This document shows, one piece after another, positions 58,397 through 64,000 of a stretch of DNA of 64,000 bases. Under the pieces are notes generated by a model. The model was not told the DNA's origin. It worked only from the letters and a program-made list of their open reading frames with translations, and did not search any database. Origin of the DNA: Thamnidium elegans (lineage: Eukaryota; Mucoromycota; Mucoromycetes; Mucorales; Mucoraceae); assembly GCA_025201345.1 (NCBI GenBank), contig JAIXMG010000021.1, forward strand, positions 344,501-408,500, given 5' to 3'. Made by a program: the position numbers and the translations under genes. Each line of letters starts with the position of its first letter. Within the stretch, counting starts at the first letter, position 1.

Positions 58397-59706
58397 AATT
58401 TATAAAAATTTGTAAATTTAAAGCTTTATATACTTACTATAGTTATGGCATCACGTGAATATCGCGTGAATGTCATACGTATATCACGTGGTAAAGTGCA
58501 TCTAGCTCATTTATGGTAGTGAAAAAAAAAGGAAATTGATCGACGGTTCCTAACGGTATTGTGCCTCAGACATTTATTACTAAAGTTCTATATACTTCGT
58601 TTATAGCTACCATGTACTTTTAAAACAGTGAGACATTCTTAAAAGTATAAAGAGACGACGGGTTTTCTTTTAGCAATGAACGTAAACAAAAGATGAATCA
58701 TAAAAAAGAGTTTGTGGGAAATTATGTTCTATATTTTAGTTACACGACATAAAACGTTAAAAAAGGACCTTCTTTTTTTCCACGATTACTTTTTGCGTGA
58801 TTAATGACATAACAAGACATCATACCTTTTAAATTTAAAATAGTTCTTTTTTATCCGGAAGGTTCTTGTGTGTATTTATTTGATCCTGATAAAATCAATC
58901 TAAAATGCGTTTTAAATTGTAATTAATTGACTGTCTTGAATAAATAAATAGAAAAACCAGTGGGCTGTCAACCTTTGCATTCGAGTCATAAAGACTCTCT
59001 ATGTCTATATTTCGGATTTAGAATCGGATCTTTTCATATGTACCTAAAGCGTAATCAATTACTAAATCTGTTATCACATTCTATGCCCGGCTTCTGTTAA
59101 AAAAAAATCTTGATAAGGTAAAAATAACTTTTTTTTTGCAGCCAAATAGTTACTATGGAAACGTCAAAATAGTTTGCCAGAGAAAATCTTAAAAAATGAA
59201 AGCGGATACTTAACGCCGAAACCTTATGTACATGTATATAAAAGATGGAGTACATATGTTTTAAACCATCATAATACAAACAAAATAAATATACAATGCT
59301 TTTTTACTACTTTTTTTTTTCAGAAAAAGATTTCCTGCTTCCGTACATTACATCGACATATCTTTAAGGAACAAAAGAAAATCTCGATCTAATCTAAAGA
59401 TTGTAATGTTTTTATGCAAGATTGAGTTCTCTGTCGATTGGTATATACTTTTGATTGCGCTGATAAACCGCACCATAATAGCTAAACATAGCTTCAATTG
59501 TACAAGTATATACTTTTCAGCTACACGTCTCTCTAACGTTCGTCACATATAAATAGAGTTATGTGTAGCACATTTATGGAACAATCATCAACCGTAAAAC
59601 CCCCCCCCATATTTTTAACACTCCGTGGAGTAGAAAAACCCACACACTTGACCAAAAAGGTGTATATCCTCCCCTCTTTTTTCTTTTTGAAAATAGTTTA
59701 AATTAA
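58397..59706. promoter_or_regulatory. intergenic with paired CACGTG boxes and a TATA box
   Basis: Two E-boxes CACGTG (58452-58457 and 58485-58490), each in the context ATCACGTG, with a related CGCGTG at 58463-58468 between them. TATAAATA at 59548-59555, about 155 bp before ATG 59707, may serve the reductase gene. Poly-C (59600-59607) is present. No gene was recognised between. Confidence 0.45.
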
Positions 59707-60198
59707 ATGCAGTGTTATCATCTATTTAAGCGTAGTTCTATAACAGATCAAACAAGAAAGGCAGTGGGGCCAATCTACCGGTCCTATTTCTCGGGATATT
59801 TTAGTGTCCCTGAGAAGAATATTACTCATTCAGTATCTAACCAATATAAATACCGCCAATCTTATTTTCGTTCTTCTTGTTACTCACATAATAGATTTTA
59901 TTCAATGTCTTCTCAACCTCGTGTATTGACAGGTAATATCGTTTAAAGAAAAAAAGAAATAAAAAGTCAATTATTTAAAAAAAAAAAATTGTACAATATA
60001 TGTAGTTGGTACTGGTGCTGTTGGTGCCATTTACTCTTGGAGACTTTCCAAGTCATGTAATGTCACAACTGTTTGTAGATCTAATTTCGACATTGTAAAG
60101 GAACAAGGTTTTGAAATTAGCTCTGCCAAGTTCGGCGAAGAAGTATTTAAGCCTGATAATGGTAAACCCAATATTTTATTTTATAATTATTAAACAGC

Positions 60199-60233
<35 letters not shown>

Positions 60234-61164
60234 AATAGTTGTACGTACTGTATCTGAATGTGTTGACTCAGAACCTTATGACTATATCCTTATTACTCTT
60301 AAAGCACTTCCAGAGATTTACAACTGCGCAGATATCATTGCACCCGCCGTATCTAAAAACACTACCATTGTCTTAATTCAAAACGGTCTTGGTGTCGAAG
60401 AACCCATTACGGATAGATTTCCTGAGAACCCTATTGTCTCTATTGTTGCATACATTGGTACCTCTCAAAACGATCCTGGAAAGATCACTATGGTAGGACG
60501 TGAAAGTTTAGTGGTTGGCAAATATCATGCTGCCAAGACCGATTCTGATGAACAGCGTCAAAAGTTTTCCGAGCTTTTAATTAAGGGAGGTGTTGATGTC
60601 CAATTTGTCGATGATGTAGAACGCGTTCGTTGGCAAAAGTTATTTTGGTAAGTAAAAAAAACAAAACAGAAAAAAAAGTCAGAATATTGTGTAATTAACA
60701 AATAATGTAGGAACTCTGCATTCTCTCCTGTATGCGCTATGACGGGTATGAACACTACAGAAGTTTTGGAAAATGAAGAGGCTATGAATGCTGTTAAGCA
60801 AGTAATGCATGATGTGATTGATGCCGCTATCGCAAACGGCCATCCTTTCGATCATAACGAACAAATGCAAAATATGATTGCTAGAACTGAAGCTACTGCT
60901 AAAAACTACAAGCCTTCCATGTAAATATACATACAAATATATATATATATATCTACAGTCGATAATAATACTTTTTTTTTAAAAAAAAATAGGCAACTTG
61001 ACAAGGAGCGCGGTAGCCCCATGGAAGTTGAAGTTATCCTTGGCACTCCTTTAAAGAGAGCCAAGGCAAAGGGTCTTAAAGTTCCTTATTTGGAGTTAAT
61101 TCACTCTGTATGTAGCGCTAGCAATTCTTTTGCACTCAAGCAAAGCAAAAAAGCTCAACTCTAA
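59707..61164 (+). CDS. PAN5: 2-dehydropantoate 2-reductase (ketopantoate reductase)
   Basis: A 390-residue protein; exons 59707-59932, 60006-60161, 60239-60647, 60711-60920 and 60993-61164 join in frame. From ATG 59707 it has a ~66-residue basic, Ser/Tyr-rich extension (MQCYHLFKRSSITDQTRK) resembling a mitochondrial presequence. A second ATG at 59905 (MSSQPRVLT) would give the enzyme core alone, so dual targeting by two starts is possible. The core has the NADPH loop VVGTGAVGAIYSWRLSKS, ITLKALPEIYN, the signature QNGLG(V)EEP, the catalytic Lys in RVRWQKLFWNSAFSPVCAM, and the C-terminal SPMEVEVILGTPLKRAK. It reduces ketopantoate to pantoate for coenzyme A synthesis. Intron 2 holds a 30-nt poly-T. 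Confidence 0.93.
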
Positions 61165-61227
61165 TCTTTTTAATATATATAATTATTTCGTTTTGATAAA
61201 AAAAAATAAAAAATCATTTATTCATAT

Positions 61228-62343
61228 TTATGGAGTAATAAGAGGTTTACGTTGCCATTGGTTTTGTTCTTGATTTAAATAATACCAGGTATCTGCAGTT
61301 TCCTTATGACTACGTATAAACCCACCTAACTCATTGACACCATAAATCTCATCTTGCAGTAACTGATCTTGTTTTACGTCAGACACAATCTTTCTCTTTG
61401 TAGCAGTATTTAAATCAATTTGAGGAATCTTGGTTTCCAAACTAGGCGATAAGAATAAAGGGATCGAGAAACGATCCGCATAGTTTTCCAATGATTTATT
61501 GATAACACGATGCGTTGTTGCCACAAACGTTTGTCTTGTCAAACGTTCCAAAATTTCACCAATATTTACAATAAACGTATCAGGGATAGGTTCAGCATCT
61601 AACCATTGTCCATTTTGAGCTTGCACCTGAAGACCACCAATTTCGTCTTGTAACAGTAAAGCCAAAAAACCGGTATCTTTATGTGGACCGACACCTAAGC
61701 CGTGGTCTAGAGGTTTATCGATGGGGTTGTTTAAAGCAGGATAACGAATTAATTTGCATCGAACTCCGTAATCTTTACCAAACAAGGACATAAATTCTTC
61801 TTGGTTAAATTCAAGTACTCTAGCCATTGCATTAAGAATAATTAAACCAATTTCGGCCATAGAATCCATAAGTTCGGTAATTGTTTCTTTAAAACCGGGT
61901 ATTTGACGAGGCCATTGATTAGGACCTCTCAAGTGAGCATATGTAGGATTGTTTTCGATAGGTACAGTAGGTTGGTCTCTTCCTAAATCAATTTGTTCTC
62001 GATTGTCTTGTTTATAATCAGTAGTTTCGGAGTCTATGTAACGGTTAGTACACACACATATTTCAAGTATATATAACTTACTTAGCTTAGAATATCCTCG
62101 GAAATGAGGGGATTTTTTCAACTCGATTTCAAGTTTCTGTTCAATAGGTAACTTGAAAAAAGATTTAATAGAGTCAAATGACTTTTGTTGAAGTTCAAGT
62201 GGTACACCGTGATTACAGATATAAAAAAATCCAACTTCACTCATGGCATCGTATAGTTCCTTTAAAAACTCTTTGGAAGAAGCAGAATCAGGTTGATCCA
62301 ATTGGTACTTTGATAAGTCAAGTATAGGAAGTGAAATAGTCAT
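61228..62343 (-). CDS. 2-oxoglutarate/Fe(II) oxygenase (isopenicillin N synthase-like)
   Basis: A 355-residue protein from ATG 62341-62343 (MTISLPILDLSKYQLDQPDS), with one 48-nt intron at 62034-62081. The N-terminal DIOX_N domain has VGFFYICNHGVP and FRGYSKL. The oxygenase core has the iron ligands His and Asp in GPHKDTGFLALLLQD and the distal His in VATTHRVINKS. The 2OG-binding Arg-x-Ser follows as RFSIPLFLSPS. Family members include IPNS, ACC oxidase-like and gibberellin-type dioxygenases; fungal members act on diverse small molecules and the substrate here is unknown. Reading through the intron also stays open (16 codons), so a retained isoform is conceivable. Its 3' end converges on the ketopantoate reductase gene with 63 bp between stops. 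Confidence 0.9.
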   Translation of the reverse strand: MTISLPILDLSKYQLDQPDSASSKEFLKELYDAMSEVGFFYICNHGVPLELQQKSFDSIKSFFKLPIEQKLEIELKKSPHFRGYSKLSKLYILEICVCTNRYIDSETTDYKQDNREQIDLGRDQPTVPIENNPTYAHLRGPNQWPRQIPGFKETITELMDSMAEIGLIILNAMARVLEFNQEEFMSLFGKDYGVRCKLIRYPALNNPIDKPLDHGLGVGPHKDTGFLALLLQDEIGGLQVQAQNGQWLDAEPIPDTFIVNIGEILERLTRQTFVATTHRVINKSLENYADRFSIPLFLSPSLETKIPQIDLNTATKRKIVSDVKQDQLLQDEIYGVNELGGFIRSHKETADTWYYLNQEQNQWQRKPLITP

Positions 62344-62891
62344 TTTTTTATGATTGAAAGGAAAAGAGAAGTGGGTGTGAGAAAATAAATAAATAAAAAT
62401 GTAGATATAGAATGAGAATGTGGTCATATCATCTCGATCTCACGCGATTTTGTACCAGTAAAAAGTTATTAGGCTACGGGCTGTGTATTGAGAAAAAGCT
62501 AAAAAAAAAAAACTGCATAATTTTAAACATATACTTTTTGCTATTAGTATTTAATCTATAATTTTTGATTAGAAAGTACTATATGTTCGACACATATATA
62601 TCTGTAGTGTGTCACAACGACCTTTTAAAAACAAGTTTAAACCTGTATAAGCGTAGTAAAATGTACAACATGAGAATAACAATGCAATTGTGTTTCGTTA
62701 TATCGTAAAAAAACTAAATTTCATAATATTCTATTTAAAACATACTTTTTTCGCTACATATTTTTATATCGTGTATCACATCTTTTTCTTAGATTTTTTT
62801 TTATTGGAACAAAAAAAAAGAGAGAAAAAGGGCTATTAATGAACAATCAGGAAACGTAAAAGAATCCGAGTTTCAAGAATAGGGAAGAGAT
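62344..62891. other. intergenic, no gene seen
   Basis: AT-rich promoter of the oxygenase gene and 3' flank of RPS29. No motif stands out. Confidence 0.5.
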
Positions 62892-63455
62892 TTAACGGTA
62901 CTAAAATGAAAGATAGATGTTAGTTTTCCTATTATTTCAACGTTTTTTGTACACGTATAAATTTTACCTTGTGGAAACCAATATCGCTGGCATATTCACG
63001 GAAACATTGACGACAGATGTTGAGGTTGTACTTGCGGATCAAACCAGCACGATGAGCACAAACTCTACTATAAAACGCAAAAAAAAAAAAAAAAAAAAAA
63101 AAAGTTAGACCATCACACATAAAAAAAATTTTTTTGCCCAAAAAAAAATACAAGTTTCTTTTTTTCATCAATCAAATCCATTCGGCAATTGCGTTTCTTT
63201 TTTTTTTCAATCTGTCTAGTATACGTCGTTTCAATTGTTCATCATTGTCAATAAGGATTTGATGATTTTTTTCGTAAAAGAAACATGTATTTTTTTTCGG
63301 GTGGCTTATACCGTCATTGCAAAAAAAAAGTAGAAAAAAACTTCTCTTTATACAATGACTAAAAAAAAAAGCATATCGGAATAGTATACATACCAGGCGC
63401 GAGAGCCCTTACCGAAGGACTTGGGGTGAGAATTCCAAACGTTAGCGTGGGCCAT
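62892..63455 (-). CDS. RPS29: small-subunit ribosomal protein uS14 (S29)
   Basis: A 56-residue protein; exons 63455-63394, 63067-62968 and 62900-62892 join to 171 nt. It reads [20 protein letters not shown], then [20 protein letters not shown], then [16 protein letters not shown]. The four zinc-binding cysteines (CxxC...CxxC) of eukaryotic uS14 are all present, and length equals human RPS29. The last exon is just nine nucleotides (TACCGTTAA), encoding Tyr-Arg-stop. Intron 1 (326 nt) is long for this genome, as is common in ribosomal-protein genes, and contains a 23-nt A run. Component of the 40S head. Confidence 0.95.
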
Positions 63456-64000
63456 GATGTATTTCTGTTTACAAATGCGAAAAAAGAGGAAGAGCCAGTG
63501 AATAGATAGCTTCAAGGCTTCTTTCTTTCAATTTTTTAAGTTGCGACCGATTCTCTTTTTTTTTTAGTAACAGTCACTATTTTTTAAAACAGTGATGATG
63601 GAGCAAAAGTAAAGAGAAATGTGCATAGGCGTACGGTAGTTAGAAGCTTTATTTGATGCTCTGAGAGTTTAGTTTCAAAAAATACTATAGTATCCTCTCT
63701 TGAGAAGCCTAAAAAAAAAAAGAAATTGGTTGCTAGGAAACAAAGTTAACTAAAATGAAAGTAGTTGCCATAGTAACAAAAACCTAAATCATTACCGGTT
63801 TTTGCGTTAGTTATCTCTACCACGAAAACTTCAAAACCAAGCTTAATAACCCTTAAAGGTACTTTAATTTAATATTTATACTATATCTTTTTATACAGAG
63901 CTCAATTCTTTCTAGCGAACAGAGCACTTCCATTTATTTTTTTAGATGTAAAAATGTTGATAAACTACCTTTTAAATATTAATACTTGCAGTAACAATGT
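63456..64000. promoter_or_regulatory. RPS29 upstream region with RFX X-box cluster at the right end
   Basis: A perfect X-box GTTGCCATAGTAAC at 63764-63777 and a near match GGTTGCTAGGAAAC at 63728-63741 lie within 50 bp. They may serve a gene that starts beyond the window. No coding signal was found up to 64000. Confidence 0.5.

Noticed and set aside
63061..63070. Possible frameshift in RPS29 exon 2
   Set aside because: On recount the A run has three bases and the frame CRVCAHR is intact.

Overview
This is nuclear DNA of a filamentous, early-diverging fungus, most likely Mucoromycota (Mucorales-like). The inference rests on AT-rich intergenic DNA full of long A/T homopolymers, many short introns (about 48-90 nt, GT...AG, several with a TACTAAC branch site), dense genes on both strands, zygomycete-typical gene content (divergent Hsp70-like and SEL1-repeat genes, FANCI, RFX-type X-boxes) and no prokaryotic operon features. 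No rRNA, CRISPR, virus or intact transposon was seen. One tRNA gene is present. Exon joins below were made by reading splice sites and keeping frame; most joins were checked to give a total divisible by three. Layout, 0-31 kb: mostly housekeeping genes. In order: the 3' end of an unknown gene; a class II aldolase/adducin protein; a PMP3 proteolipid; the Ski-complex TPR protein SKI3; an ER thioredoxin (TMX type); an RGG/RS-like RRM protein; a sorbitol/xylitol-type zinc dehydrogenase; a region holding palindromic repeat pieces and gene remnants (11.8-13.7 kb); glutamine-dependent NAD+ synthetase; a 3-hydroxyisobutyryl-CoA hydrolase-like protein; a small secreted protein; an AAAP amino-acid transporter; an 80-residue orphan; a membrane-anchored cPLA2/lysophospholipase; a DUF4112 protein; and a three-finger C2H2 transcription factor. 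Layout, 31-51 kb: the accessory part. It holds a frameshifted remnant next to another copy of the palindromic repeat, an orphan Ser/His/Pro-rich protein, NMT1 and RCF2. Then comes a SEL1-repeat gene with a recent 108-bp tandem expansion and an in-frame stop, a foldback-type inverted repeat of about 0.7 kb, and two large divergent paralogues. These paralogues look like tandem, double Hsp70-like ATPase folds whose nucleotide-binding motifs are lost. Layout, 50-64 kb: conserved genes again. SEC11 signal peptidase, a BZW/eIF5-mimic protein, FANCI (with the monoubiquitination lysine apparently replaced by Gln), tRNA-Ser(UGA), a ketopantoate reductase, a 2OG-Fe(II) oxygenase and ribosomal protein uS14/RPS29. 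Several neighbours are divergent and share short intergenic promoters (SKI3/TMX, RRM/dehydrogenase, NMT1/RCF2, BZW/FANCI). The most unusual items are the inverted pair of double pseudo-Hsp70 genes (with a GT-to-GC splice donor change in one), the stop-interrupted SEL1 gene, the palindromic repeat family, and the FANCI Lys-to-Gln change.
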